DNA of 64,000 nucleotides from CATOSP01 sp034422355 (GCA_034422355.1 DAOUJS010000131.1:1-64000), one strand, 5' to 3'; positions 34,438 to 42,690 are shown, counted from the stretch's first letter. Made by a program: numbers and translations. Notes: generated by a model from the letters alone, not told the origin.

Positions 34438-35442
34438 TTACAACAGTTTCATCTGCACCCCGGTGTCAACCTGCTGTTCCCCGTTGCGGGCCAGATGGAC
34501 CGCCGGGTGACCCAGGGAGCGCAGGTGCGCCGCCAGTTCCGGGAACCCGTTTACCGTGTACACCTGGCTGGGCTTCACCCTGTCCACGTATTCCACCAGC
34601 TCATTGAAGTCCGGGTGGTCGCTGTAGGGCAAAGATGCGTCGCCCCTCCGCCCCCAGCGACGGCCTCCACCAATGGCCCAGCCGGTCAACTCCATCGTCC
34701 TGACCCGGCGGAACCCCTTTACCGCATCCCTGCTCTTCCTTCCGGGCGGGCACAGCAGCACCGACCCCTCCGGCCAATCTCCGGCAAACCTCCGGAACTG
34801 ACCTCCGAAGCGGATTCCCGCATCCTGGTACACCAGCGCTTTCTCGAAGATACTCTCCTCAACCACCACGTCGAAGCCTTGATCCAACAGATAGCTCAAT
34901 AACTCCTGGGACTTGCCCAGTGTGTAACCCTGGACTACCGGCCGCTCTCCCTTCGACAACCAGTTATGCAGAGTTCGAAAAGCAGTCTCCAGCACATCCT
35001 CTTGGTCCGGGAAAACGTACTGGGCTTGGCCATAGGTGGCTTCCATTACCAGCGTGTCGCAGGCAAGCGCCTCTATCGGTTCGTTGGTTGGGCTGGGGCG
35101 TACCTTGATGTCGCCGGTGTACAGAAGCCGTTCCCCGGTTGCCTTCGACTCAACCAGGGCCTGGGCTGAACCCAGGCAGTGCCCGGCGGGGTAGAGAGTA
35201 AGAGTGTATGCGGGGGTATCCAGCGGTTCGTGGTATTCCAGGGTCACAGGGTCGGACTTCTTGAGGTAATCGCCGAGGAGGAGCCGTGTGTTGGGAGTAA
35301 GTATCGGCCTGCTGTGGCGCGCCGTGTGGTCGGAGTGAGCGTGAGAAATGAGACCAAGGTCCCTCTTGCGCAGGGAGTCCAGCCACAAGTCCAACTCCGG
35401 AAGGTACACCCCTCGGTCAAACACTACTTGCAACGTCCGCAC
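34438..35442 (-). CDS. Metallo-beta-lactamase-fold exonuclease-like protein
   Basis: A 334-residue protein. The zinc motif HxHxDH is seen as LISHAHSDHTARH near residue 33, followed by PAGHCLGSAQALVE and LLYTGDIKVRPS (metal His and Asp). The C-terminal half has PYSDHPDFNELVEYVDRVKPSQVYTVNG, as in the beta-CASP/ligase-associated exonuclease group, where a distal His completes the site. These act on DNA or RNA ends. No ATP-dependent ligase gene is nearby. Leader-motif copy F lies just upstream in the same orientation. Confidence 0.8.
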   Translation of the reverse strand: MRTLQVVFDRGVYLPELDLWLDSLRKRDLGLISHAHSDHTARHSRPILTPNTRLLLGDYLKKSDPVTLEYHEPLDTPAYTLTLYPAGHCLGSAQALVESKATGERLLYTGDIKVRPSPTNEPIEALACDTLVMEATYGQAQYVFPDQEDVLETAFRTLHNWLSKGERPVVQGYTLGKSQELLSYLLDQGFDVVVEESIFEKALVYQDAGIRFGGQFRRFAGDWPEGSVLLCPPGRKSRDAVKGFRRVRTMELTGWAIGGGRRWGRRGDASLPYSDHPDFNELVEYVDRVKPSQVYTVNGFPELAAHLRSLGHPAVHLARNGEQQVDTGVQMKLL

Positions 35443-35471
35443 ACCTCACGCCAGGAGCCTGACGTACCGCC

Positions 35472-35525
35472 GGGGGACGGGTCCGGTCTGCCGCTCTCCA
35501 ACCAACATGGCAATGGAGGAGCTGC
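35472..35525 (-). repeat. Recurrent GC-rich leader motif, copy F
   Basis: On the minus strand: GCAGCTCCTCC, loop, GGAGAGCGGCAGACCGG followed by ACCCGTCCCC. It lies 30 bases upstream of the metallo-beta-lactamase gene. This is the most diverged copy at its 5' half. Confidence 0.45.
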
Positions 35526-35687
35526 TTCACAGAGTCATTGACCGGGAGTCCCGTCCGGAGCGGATGCCGCCGGGACTCTAACGCCAATACCCCAACAGTC
35601 GTCAGGAGGATTGACGTAGGTTATACTGTCCGTGGCGGTCGCGTGCAAGGGCGCAGACACGCAAATATCGGATAGAAAGGTTATTAT

Positions 35688-36152
35688 ATGCCTGCACAAG
35701 TCGGCGACGTTGCCCCGGACTTCAAGCTGCCATCGGTCAGCGAGGGCGACATTACGCTAAGCCAGTTCAAGGGCGAAAAGAGCGTGGTGCTCTCCTTCCA
35801 CGTGTTCGACTTCACATCCGGTTGAACGACTCAGGCCACCCTCTTCCGGCAGTATCATGGCCGGTTCGAGGAGCAGAATGCCCAGGTTCTGGGCATCAGT
35901 TGCGACACCGTTCCCGCTCACCGCGCCTGGACCACGGCTATGGGCGGGTTGCCATACCCCGAGCTCTCGGACTTCCATCCCAAGGGAGCGGCCACTCAGT
36001 CCTATGAGCTTTACAATGAGGAGCGTGGCGGCGGCAATCGCGCCGTCATCATAGTAGACAAAGAGGGAGTAATACGGTACCGGGAAACCTATGAGCCAGG
36101 CGTACTGCCTGACCCGGAGAACATCCTGGCCGCGCTGGCCAACATCAGCTAG
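35688..36152 (+). CDS. Peroxiredoxin with in-frame TGA at the active site (probable selenoprotein)
   Basis: A 154-codon thioredoxin-fold peroxiredoxin read through one TGA (35823-35825, codon 46). Before it comes PDFKLPSVSEGDITLSQFKGEKSVVLSFHVFDFTSG, and after it TTQATLFRQYHGRFEEQNAQVLGISCDTVPAHRAW. In peroxiredoxins the peroxidatic Cys follows TxxC exactly here, with Thr three residues before. The downstream half remains open with normal family sequence to the C terminus (RAVIIVDKEGVIRY). Selenocysteine is therefore the best reading. A weak hairpin (GGCCA 35834-35838, TGGCC 35858-35862) could belong to a SECIS. No selA, selB or tRNA-Sec is in the window. A nonsense mutation is the alternative. 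Confidence 0.82.
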
Positions 36153-36167
36153 CCAGGAGCGCTGACC

Positions 36168-36998
36168 CTAATTCAGGATTTCCTGAATCAGGTACTGGAC
36201 CTGGCCTCGGGGGACGTTGACAGTCACTTCGTCCCCCACGTTCCGGTCTAAAATTGCCTGACCGATGGGAGAGACGGTAGAAATTTTACCGGAGGCCACG
36301 TCGGCCTCCCGCACGTCCACCAACGTATAGACCATCTTTCTGCCAGAAGCGACATCCCTCAACGCAATCCTGGTCCCCACCGACACCTTCTGCCTCGACT
36401 CGGCTGACGACGGATCGATCACCTCGGCCTTGGCAAGGCTGTCTTCCAGGCCCCTTATCTGAGATTCGATGAACCCCTGACGTTCCTTGGCCGCATCCAG
36501 GGGAGCGTTCTCGCGGAAGTCCTTGTCGGCCATTGCCAGCTTGATGTCCTCGACGACCCTGACACGTTCCTCTTTGAGCGACTCCAAGTCGGAGACCAAG
36601 CGGTCGTAACCCTCCTGGCTCAGCTTGGTAACTCCAGCCTGGGACGGTGAATCGTTTGAGGCGCGGTCGGACCGGCGGGCACCGGTCCTCCGGTTTCTGG
36701 GGACCCGGAGGTGGGTCGCCAAACTTACCTTGACCCAGCCTTCCTCCTTGAGGTACGTGAGGAACAATTTTACCGGACTGACCCGCTGTGCCGAGTCGGC
36801 TCCGCCCTGGCTGATGACCTGTGCGTACTCCGCAACCATCGAAGGCGAAAGCTCGCCGACCTTCCTGTCCCGCCCGAACCAGGCGACGAAGCGCCCTACT
36901 TCCTGGTGATAACCTTCCTGGACCTTTTTGCTTCTTCTCTTGGAGGTAACGAATTGACTGAGCGCTTCGGAGAGTGTCGGTACGGTTACACCTTCCAA
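36168..36998 (-). CDS. greA: GreA-like elongation factor fused to a recombinase-type SAM-like domain
   Basis: A 276-residue fusion. Residues about 8-105 resemble the N-terminal core-binding (SAM-like) domain of tyrosine recombinases: LSEALSQFVTSKRRSKKVQEGYHQEVGRF, then VKLFLTYLKEEGWV. Residues about 125-276 are GreA: a coiled coil with KDFRENAPLDAAKERQGFIESQIRGLE carrying the acidic tip, and the FKBP-like C-terminal domain ISTVSPIGQAILDRNVGDEVTV. GreA rescues backtracked RNA polymerase by stimulating transcript cleavage. The TTG at 36998 is chosen because GGAGG lies seven bases upstream; an ATG at 37088 adds 30 unlikely residues. No recombinase catalytic domain is present. Confidence 0.88.
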   Translation of the reverse strand: MEGVTVPTLSEALSQFVTSKRRSKKVQEGYHQEVGRFVAWFGRDRKVGELSPSMVAEYAQVISQGGADSAQRVSPVKLFLTYLKEEGWVKVSLATHLRVPRNRRTGARRSDRASNDSPSQAGVTKLSQEGYDRLVSDLESLKEERVRVVEDIKLAMADKDFRENAPLDAAKERQGFIESQIRGLEDSLAKAEVIDPSSAESRQKVSVGTRIALRDVASGRKMVYTLVDVREADVASGKISTVSPIGQAILDRNVGDEVTVNVPRGQVQYLIQEILN

Positions 36999-37381
36999 GT
37001 TCTGTCCTCCTTCGGCAGGCGGCCAATGCCTTTCGCCATTCCATCCAATTGAACTACATTGAGACCGGTCGCTGCGCCATCTGGACATTTCACCGGGTAT
37101 GAGGCGTGCGTGGGGCAGGATTTTCAGATTCCATCCTCAGCAAATGCCCGGTTACGATTATCGTCTGAATTCCAACGATATAAGCTACAGAATAGCTGTT
37201 TCAAGTACGAATACAGGCCAACTGTAGGGTCTGTATGCACTATTTCGTATAGCCTATTGAGCGACGCCAAACAATCATATCAGGTTCGCCGGACGATGGC
37301 AATCCAAGAATCTGGGAGTGCGGCGACATCCGGGGTATACTTACCCCGTCTCAACCCAATCAAAGTCCAGGAGGACAAACC
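36999..37381. other. Lower-GC intergenic region between greA and the quinone oxidoreductase gene
   Basis: About 380 bases, noticeably richer in A+T than the surroundings, separating divergent genes. A TATACT at 37338-37343 could be a -10 box, but no matching -35 was found. No gene seen. Confidence 0.5.
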
Positions 37382-38350
37382 ATGAAAGCAGTGCAAATCA
37401 ACGAGTACGGCGGGCCCGAGGCCCTGAAGTACCAGGACGTGCCCGACCTGACCCCAGGCGAATGGGAAGCCCTGGTCGAAATCCAGGCCGTGGGCGTCAA
37501 CTACACCGACGTCTACAGCCGCGCGGGAATCAACCCCGGCCCACCCTTACCCAGGACCATCGGTGTTGAAGGTGCGGGCACCGTCAGGGCTGTCGGCGCC
37601 GGAGTCGCTGACGTGGCCGTCGGCGACGTGGTCGCCTATTGCAGTATCCCCGGCTCCTACGCTGAACAGGCCGTCGTCCCGGCTTCCCGGCTCATCAAGA
37701 TGCCCGCCGGCCTCAGCGCGAACGACGGCGCCGCCGCCATGCTCCAGGGAATGACCGCCCACTACCTCTGCTACTCAACATACCCGGTGAAGCAGGGCGA
37801 CCGCACTCTCATACACGCCGGCGCCGGGGGCGTCGGGCTGCTGCTCATCCAGATGGTCAAGGCCCTGGGAGGCTACGTCTTCTCCACGGTGTCCACCGAG
37901 GCCAAGGCCGACCTGGCCCGGGGAGCCGGGGCGGACCAGGTCATCCTCTACACCGAACAGGACTTCGCCGAGGAAGTAAAGAAAGCCACCGGAGGCGAGG
38001 GCGTCCAAGTGGTCTATGACTCGGTGGGCAAGACCACCTTCAACCAGAGCATTTCCTGCCTCGCGCCCCGCGGCTGCATGGTCCTCTACGGCCAGGCCAG
38101 CGGCCCCGTCCCGGCGATGGACCCAAGAATACTGGGCAACGGCTCCCTATTCCTCACCCGCCCCGGCCTGGGCGACTACACCGCCACCAGGGAGGAACTG
38201 GAGCAGAGGGCCGGAGACGTACTCGGCTGGGTCCAGTCAGGCCATCTCAAGCTCCGGGTCGAGCACGTATTCCCCCTGTCGGAAGCCCCCGAGGCTCACC
38301 GGCAATTGGAAGGACGGGCCACCACCGGCAAGGTAATCCTGGCGCCCTGA
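37382..38350 (+). CDS. NADPH:quinone oxidoreductase-like zinc-free medium-chain reductase
   Basis: A 322-residue medium-chain dehydrogenase/reductase of the quinone oxidoreductase (QOR) type. It starts MKAVQINEYGGPEALKYQDV, has VGVNYTDVYSRAG near residue 38, and has the nucleotide-binding block HAGAGGVGLLLIQMVKALGG near residue 140. Structural-zinc cysteines are absent, as usual for QOR. HVFPLSEAPEAHRQLEGRATTGKVIL is the family C terminus. These enzymes reduce quinones or enones with NADPH. AGGAGG precedes the ATG. Confidence 0.93.
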   Translation: MKAVQINEYGGPEALKYQDVPDLTPGEWEALVEIQAVGVNYTDVYSRAGINPGPPLPRTIGVEGAGTVRAVGAGVADVAVGDVVAYCSIPGSYAEQAVVPASRLIKMPAGLSANDGAAAMLQGMTAHYLCYSTYPVKQGDRTLIHAGAGGVGLLLIQMVKALGGYVFSTVSTEAKADLARGAGADQVILYTEQDFAEEVKKATGGEGVQVVYDSVGKTTFNQSISCLAPRGCMVLYGQASGPVPAMDPRILGNGSLFLTRPGLGDYTATREELEQRAGDVLGWVQSGHLKLRVEHVFPLSEAPEAHRQLEGRATTGKVILAP

Positions 38351-38451
38351 GCCGCGACGGGCAGGACCTCCGAGCCAAACACGCTTGGAGGGGATACTTC
38401 CCGGATAATTGAAAGGCACTTCTGAAAGGCCCCGCGCGACAAGGGGAATTG

Positions 38452-38481
38452 TTGACTGCCCAGATCGACTATCCCTATAAT
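38452..38481 (+). promoter_or_regulatory. Sigma-70 promoter for the MIP18-Mrp operon
   Basis: TTGACT at 38452-38457 and a perfect TATAAT at 38476-38481, spaced by 18 bases. The transcript would begin near 38488, immediately before leader-motif copy B. Confidence 0.72.
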
Positions 38482-38500
38482 TGTTGCAGCCCATCCGGTT

Positions 38501-38559
38501 GGTAGTGCCGCCTCATGCGGGCACGCCGGACGGGAAGCGGCGAACAGGATCCATCCCCA
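38501..38559 (+). repeat. Recurrent GC-rich leader motif, copy B
   Basis: CGCCG pairs with CGGCG around GACGGGAAG, followed by AACAGGATCCATCCCC. It ends 12 bases before the MIP18-type start codon and lies wholly in the predicted 5' UTR. Confidence 0.6.
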
Positions 38560-38571
38560 GTGGAGGCAGGT

Positions 38572-38880
38572 ATGTCAGCGGAAGTCAGTGTTGAAGAGAT
38601 CTACGACACCCTGAAGAGCGTTTATGACCCTGAAATCCCCGTGAATGTGGTCGACCTGGGGTTGATCTACGACGTGCAGGTCCACGAGAACAGCGACGTG
38701 TACGTTCAGATGACCCTGACCTTCCCCGGCTGCGGCATGGGACCATACATCGCCCAGCAGGCAGAATGGGCCATCAACGACATCGAGGGTGTCGGTGAAG
38801 TGGAGATCGAGCTGGTCTTCGACCCGCCCTGGTCCCCCGACCTGATCAGCGAGGAAGCCAAGGCCCAACTGGGCCTATAG
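38572..38880 (+). CDS. MIP18/DUF59 family Fe-S assembly protein
   Basis: A 102-residue protein of the MIP18 (PaaD/SufT-like) family: IYDTLKSVYDPEIPVNVVDLGLIYDVQV, with the conserved Cys in TLTFPGCGMGPYIAQQ, and ending FDPPWSPDLISEEAKAQLGL. Such proteins assist Fe-S cluster maturation. The gene lies directly upstream of an Mrp-type ATPase, a frequent pairing that supports this role. GGAGG lies just before the ATG at 38572. Confidence 0.92.
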   Translation: MSAEVSVEEIYDTLKSVYDPEIPVNVVDLGLIYDVQVHENSDVYVQMTLTFPGCGMGPYIAQQAEWAINDIEGVGEVEIELVFDPPWSPDLISEEAKAQLGL

Positions 38881-38891
38881 CCCCAACGTCC

Positions 38892-38955
38892 GGCTGAGAA
38901 CGCCGCCCCATTACCGCCATACCGGCCGGGGGGCCGCTGACAGGATCCGTCCCCC
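38892..38955 (+). repeat. Recurrent GC-rich leader motif, copy C
   Basis: GCTGAGAACGCCGCCCCAT, ACCGCCATACCGGCCGGGG and ACAGGATCCGTCCCC in that order. It is nearly identical to copy D over its 5' half. It lies between the MIP18-type gene and mrp, 33 bases before the mrp start. Confidence 0.65.
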
Positions 38956-38988
38956 GATGCCGCGGAGGCGGTCCGGCGGGAGGATTTT

Positions 38989-39798
38989 ATGTCAACTCCA
39001 CAAGAGAATGCCCGTCTGGAACAGATCAAGCGCAGTTGGCAGCAGAAGCGCGAGATCAACGACCGCCTCTCAAAGATCAGGACCAAGGTGGGCGTCTACA
39101 GCGGCAAGGGCGGCGTGGGCAAGACCACCGTCGCCGTGAACCTGGCCGTCACGCTGGCCCAGGAAGGCAGCAGGGTCGGGCTGCTGGACGTTGACATCGA
39201 CTGTCCCAACGTCACAAAGGTCCTGGGCATCGAGGAGAAGCCCGACTACATCGACGGGCAGATTCACCCCTCGAAAAAGTGGGGCGTTAGCGTCGTCTCG
39301 ATGGCCTTCTTCCAGGAAAACGAGGAGGAAGCGATCATCTGGCGCGGCCCGATGATTCACAACGCCATCAACCAGTTCCTGCAGGTCACCGATTGGGGAG
39401 ACCTGGACTACCTGGTGGTGGACCTGCCCCCCGGGACCTCCGACTCCCCCCTCACCGTGATGCAGACCCTGCCCATGGACGGCTTCGTGGTGGTCAGCAC
39501 CCCCCAGGAACTGGCCAACATGGACGCGAAACGCTGTATCAACATGATCCGCAAGCTGAATCTCGGCGTGCTGGGCGTGGTCGAAAACTACACGGGAGAA
39601 ATCTTCGGCGAGGGCGCAGGCCAGGACCTGGCCGCCGAGGTTGACGCGCCCTTCCTGGGGACTCTTGCCCTCCGCTCCTCCTACCGGGATACCTCCAAGC
39701 CCACAGCACTCGCAGACCCGTCCGTCAGCGAGGAATTTTCCAAGGTCGCCAGAAACATGCGGGAAAGCCTGCGGGAGATGGGCCGGGAGGCGGACTAG
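38989..39798 (+). CDS. Mrp/NBP35-type P-loop ATPase (Fe-S carrier family)
   Basis: A 269-residue ATPase of the Mrp/ApbC family. The deviant Walker A motif is VYSGKGGVGKTTVAVNLA near residue 38. It is followed by LLDVDIDCPNVTKVLG and YLVVDLPPGTSDSPLTVMQTLP. Mrp proteins bind and deliver Fe-S clusters, usually through a CxxC near the C terminus. Here the corresponding stretch VVENYTGEIFGEGAGQ has no cysteine pair, so it may not bridge a cluster in the usual way. It is the second gene of the pair with the MIP18-type protein. Confidence 0.88.
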   Translation: MSTPQENARLEQIKRSWQQKREINDRLSKIRTKVGVYSGKGGVGKTTVAVNLAVTLAQEGSRVGLLDVDIDCPNVTKVLGIEEKPDYIDGQIHPSKKWGVSVVSMAFFQENEEEAIIWRGPMIHNAINQFLQVTDWGDLDYLVVDLPPGTSDSPLTVMQTLPMDGFVVVSTPQELANMDAKRCINMIRKLNLGVLGVVENYTGEIFGEGAGQDLAAEVDAPFLGTLALRSSYRDTSKPTALADPSVSEEFSKVARNMRESLREMGREAD

Positions 39799-39809
39799 GC
39801 AGCAACGAC

Positions 39810-39837
39810 AAGGCCCATGCTGCACTGCATGGGCCTT
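39810..39837. terminator. Hairpin between convergent mrp and accDA genes
   Basis: A perfect 11-bp stem (AAGGCCCATGC and its complement) with a 6-base loop. There is no long T run on either strand, but its place between convergent stop codons suggests bidirectional termination. Confidence 0.6.
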
Positions 39838-39873
39838 GCGGGAACCTCCATTGTTCAGAAAACAGTTGCCGAG

Positions 39874-41748
39874 TCAGTCGTCCAGTTCCGCGCCCTGCAC
39901 CGCCAGCATATCCTCTTCCTGGTTGGACTTTTCCTGGTTGGACTTCTTGCCGTTCCGCCCGTTTTGCGCACTCCCACGCGGCCCAGAGGATATTGCTATA
40001 AGCAGTTCCACTTCCCGGTTCATAGCTTCCTGAGAGTAGTTGCTGGTTTCACCCATGCGCCGGAACTTCTGGTAACGCTGCTTGAGCAACTTGCCACCCG
40101 AGAACTTGGAAAGCTCGGCGATATGCTTGAGCAACGACGCCTGAATCGCGTTGGCTGCTTCCTGAAGGCTGTTGTGGGAACCTCCGGGCGGTTCAGGGAT
40201 GATCTGGTCCACGATCCCCAACTCAATGCAGTCCTGAGCCGTCAGCATCAAAGCCTCTGCCGCCTCCCGGTCAAGCATGTGGTCCGGGTATGGGCCGCCC
40301 AGGTTGTGGTTCAACGAGATGGGCGAATAGACCGCGTATTGCTGCATCAGCACCCGGTCGGACAAGCCGAGGGCCAGCGCCCCCTCGCTGCCGGCTTCCC
40401 CGATTATCACGCTCACGATGGGTATCGGGGCCTCGGACATCAGGGATAGAGTGCTCGCAATGGCGTTCCCGATGCCCTGTTCCTCTGCTTCCAGACCGGG
40501 GTCCGCTCCCTGGGTATCTATCAGGGTAATCAACGGCAGCTTGAAGCGGCTGGCGAGATTGATGATCCTCTGGGCCTTGCGCAGGCCCTCCGGGAGCACG
40601 TGGTAACGTCCTCCCTCACCGCGCGGAGCGCGCTGCTGGCCTATGACGGCCACGGGTTCCCCGCACAGGTAACCCAGCCCGCCAATCACCGAGCGGTCGT
40701 CGCTGTTGAGCCGGTCACCGTGAAGCTCGATGAAAGGGTCGAGCAGGGTCCGCATGTAGTTCAGGGCCAGCGGCCGGGACTCATCACGCGCAATGGCCAC
40801 CGACTCCCAGGCATCCGGCTCCGCTGCATGGTCATCCAAATGGGCGTCGAGAGCGGAGCGCAACCGGTCCCGGTCCTTTGGATTGGCTTTCCCCTGCTTC
40901 TGGTGAGCCAGGACCTGCAGCAGCGTCGCCACTCTAGGCGTCAGCGCCTCCCGGTCTACGACGATGTCCAGCAGTCCGTGGTTCAGGTGAGCCTCCGCAG
41001 TGTGAGCATCGAGGGGCAATGGCCGGTCCGATACTTCCCGCATCGTCCGCAGGGGCGAGAGGCCAATCAGGGAGCCGGGTTCGGCCAGGATTACGTCCGC
41101 CAGGTTGGCGAAGCTGGCGTAAGCCTGTCCGGTGGAAGGGTTGGCCAACACGACGATGAAGGGCAACCCTTTCTCCCGGAGACGGTTCGCCGCCGTGACC
41201 GTCTTGGCCATCTGCATCAGGGAGAGCACGCCTTCCTGCACCCGCGTTCCTCCGCCGGTGACCAACGCGACCAATGGCATTTCCCGGCGAGCAGCAGTCT
41301 CCAGGGCCGTGGCTACCTTCTCGCCCACCACTGCCCCCATGCTACCGCCCATGAACCCGAAGTCCAAAACTACCAGCATGGTCTCCGTGCCGCCAATCCG
41401 GCAACTTCCCGTGACCGCCGCCTCGGTAAGCCCGGTGCGGTTCTGGTCCTGGGACAACAGCTTGTGGTACGCCCCTTTTCGTGAAAAGGACAGCGGGGCG
41501 ACCGAGTTCAGGTACTTTTGCGTCTCCTTGAACGTCTTTCTGTCCGCCAGCAAATCCACCCGCTCCCGGGCCGACAGGGTGTAGTGGAACCGGCAGTAGG
41601 GACACACCCGGTACGCCAGGTAAGCCTTCGAGTCGCCAATCGGCTCCTCGCAGAGCAGACACTGGTCATGGAACAGCGAAAGGTACGCGCGATTCCGGCC
41701 GCCGTCGCGTCCGAACAGGTGAACGAGGAATTTCGACAGATTTCTCAA
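39874..41748 (-). CDS. accDA: Acetyl-CoA carboxylase carboxyltransferase, AccD-AccA fusion
   Basis: A 624-residue fusion of the beta (AccD) and alpha (AccA) carboxyltransferase subunits. The AccD part (1 to about 300) has the zinc ribbon C30-x2-C33...C49-x2-C52 and the crotonase-type core VVLDFGFMGGSMGAVVGEK, then TGGGTRVQEGVLSLMQMAKT. The AccA part has PEGLRKAQRIINLASRFKLPLITLIDTQGADPG and IIGEAGSEGALALGLSDRVLM. It transfers carboxyl from biotin to acetyl-CoA to make malonyl-CoA. The C-terminal 40 residues are a polar Gln/Asn/Lys tail. Biotin carboxylase and carrier genes are elsewhere. Confidence 0.92.
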   Translation of the reverse strand: MRNLSKFLVHLFGRDGGRNRAYLSLFHDQCLLCEEPIGDSKAYLAYRVCPYCRFHYTLSARERVDLLADRKTFKETQKYLNSVAPLSFSRKGAYHKLLSQDQNRTGLTEAAVTGSCRIGGTETMLVVLDFGFMGGSMGAVVGEKVATALETAARREMPLVALVTGGGTRVQEGVLSLMQMAKTVTAANRLREKGLPFIVVLANPSTGQAYASFANLADVILAEPGSLIGLSPLRTMREVSDRPLPLDAHTAEAHLNHGLLDIVVDREALTPRVATLLQVLAHQKQGKANPKDRDRLRSALDAHLDDHAAEPDAWESVAIARDESRPLALNYMRTLLDPFIELHGDRLNSDDRSVIGGLGYLCGEPVAVIGQQRAPRGEGGRYHVLPEGLRKAQRIINLASRFKLPLITLIDTQGADPGLEAEEQGIGNAIASTLSLMSEAPIPIVSVIIGEAGSEGALALGLSDRVLMQQYAVYSPISLNHNLGGPYPDHMLDREAAEALMLTAQDCIELGIVDQIIPEPPGGSHNSLQEAANAIQASLLKHIAELSKFSGGKLLKQRYQKFRRMGETSNYSQEAMNREVELLIAISSGPRGSAQNGRNGKKSNQEKSNQEEDMLAVQGAELDD

Positions 41749-41896
41749 TGGCGCATCTCCACGCCCGGCCAGGCTTGGGATGAATGGTTAACGCCGTCCC
41801 AGGGCACTCCGCTTAATCACAATGATACTACCAGCAACGCCGAAGATAAACGTGCCGAAGCCCGATTTGCGGATGCAAAACGGAAACAACCCCGCG

Positions 41897-41925
41897 TTGC
41901 CCTACAAGTGGCTGCCGTGTACACT
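41897..41925 (+). promoter_or_regulatory. Possible promoter for the small membrane protein gene
   Basis: TTGCCC at 41897-41902 and TACACT at 41920-41925, with a 17-base spacer. It is similar to the candidate upstream of the GatC-like gene. Confidence 0.4.
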
Positions 41926-41986
41926 CCCGCCTGCGAAACTCCCCACACGGACACTCATTCCTGAGACCAACCCACAGGATCGGACG

Positions 41987-42361
41987 ATGGCCGGGCTGTT
42001 CGCAATAGGCATCGTACTGGCGTTGATGGGCCTGGGCATCATGTCCGGGCTGATGAACATGCTGATCAACGTGACGGGGACCGCGCTGATAGCAGGAGGC
42101 ATAATCGCGGCGGTGGCCGGGGGCGCTTTCATGTTGTTCGGAAGCGCATTGAGGAGGGTACTCGGGGCAGGCCTGATGATGGTGGGCATCGCAGTAGCCA
42201 TTATGGGCCTGATTATGAAATTCGCCCTCGACCTGTGGATCATACACTGGCTGATAGACTTTGGCGGCGTGGTCATGCTGATAATGGGGATAATTGTGGC
42301 TGCGCTGGGGCTGATCGGGATGCTGAAGGGCACGGTCAGCAAGGGATTTTCCGGGCAATAG
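41987..42361 (+). CDS. Small four-helix membrane protein of unknown function
   Basis: A 124-residue, very hydrophobic protein with four predicted membrane segments (about 2-22, 28-52, 56-78 and 88-113). It is rich in Gly, Met and Ile (GLGIMSGLMNMLINVTGTALIAGGIIAAVAGG). No family recognised. It is divergent from accDA and precedes the amidase operon by about 130 bases. The start at 41987 is the first ATG that gives a membrane-type N terminus. Confidence 0.65.
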   Translation: MAGLFAIGIVLALMGLGIMSGLMNMLINVTGTALIAGGIIAAVAGGAFMLFGSALRRVLGAGLMMVGIAVAIMGLIMKFALDLWIIHWLIDFGGVVMLIMGIIVAALGLIGMLKGTVSKGFSGQ

Positions 42362-42422
42362 CAGTCTCAGACCACGCGCTTTCGATGTGTCCCCTTCTCC
42401 ACATCGCGCCGTAAGCCTTCTA

Positions 42423-42451
42423 TTGCCTCGGTCATGCCTGCAATGTACACT
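42423..42451 (+). promoter_or_regulatory. Possible promoter for the GatC-like/amidase genes
   Basis: TTGCCT at 42423-42428 and TACACT at 42446-42451, spaced by 17 bases. It would give a leader of about 30 bases before the ATG at 42490. Confidence 0.42.
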
Positions 42452-42489
42452 CACGCTAAACTTGGCCCGCGGGCCGCAGGGAGTACGTG

Positions 42490-42690
42490 ATGGCCATTTC
42501 GGATGAGACGCTTCAGAGAATGATTGCCGAGTTCGGCGGGTTCGATCTGTCGGAAGAGGAGCTGGCCCTGGTGCGGCCGGAACTGGAAAGCTACCTCGAA
42601 GAAGTGGAGAACCTCCGCAACCTGGAACTGTCGGCGGTAATGTCCTCGCGGCTGCTCCGGGCCGCGGAAGGGGGCGACGCCGATGCCTAG
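42490..42690 (+). CDS. GatC-like small subunit associated with an amidase
   Basis: A 66-residue protein: MAISDETLQRMIAEFGGFDLSEEELALVRPELESYLEEVENLR. The helical LSEEEL...ESYLEEVENL pattern resembles GatC, the small partner of the GatA amidase in tRNA amidotransferase. It is shorter than GatC and lacks the usual D-proline end. Its stop overlaps the amidase start by 8 bases, so the two are coupled. No gatB is near, and a role as chaperone of the neighbouring amidase is an inference. Confidence 0.65.
   Translation: MAISDETLQRMIAEFGGFDLSEEELALVRPELESYLEEVENLRNLELSAVMSSRLLRAAEGGDADA

Noticed and set aside
35614..35643. TTGACG...TATACT upstream of the peroxiredoxin gene as a promoter
   Set aside because: The spacing between the two boxes is far too short for sigma-70, and no alternative -35 fits TATACT.
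35688..36152. Reading the peroxiredoxin as two separate small genes or a plain pseudogene
   Set aside because: The single TGA falls precisely on the catalytic Cys position and no other damage is present, so Sec is more economical; a nonsense mutation cannot be fully excluded.
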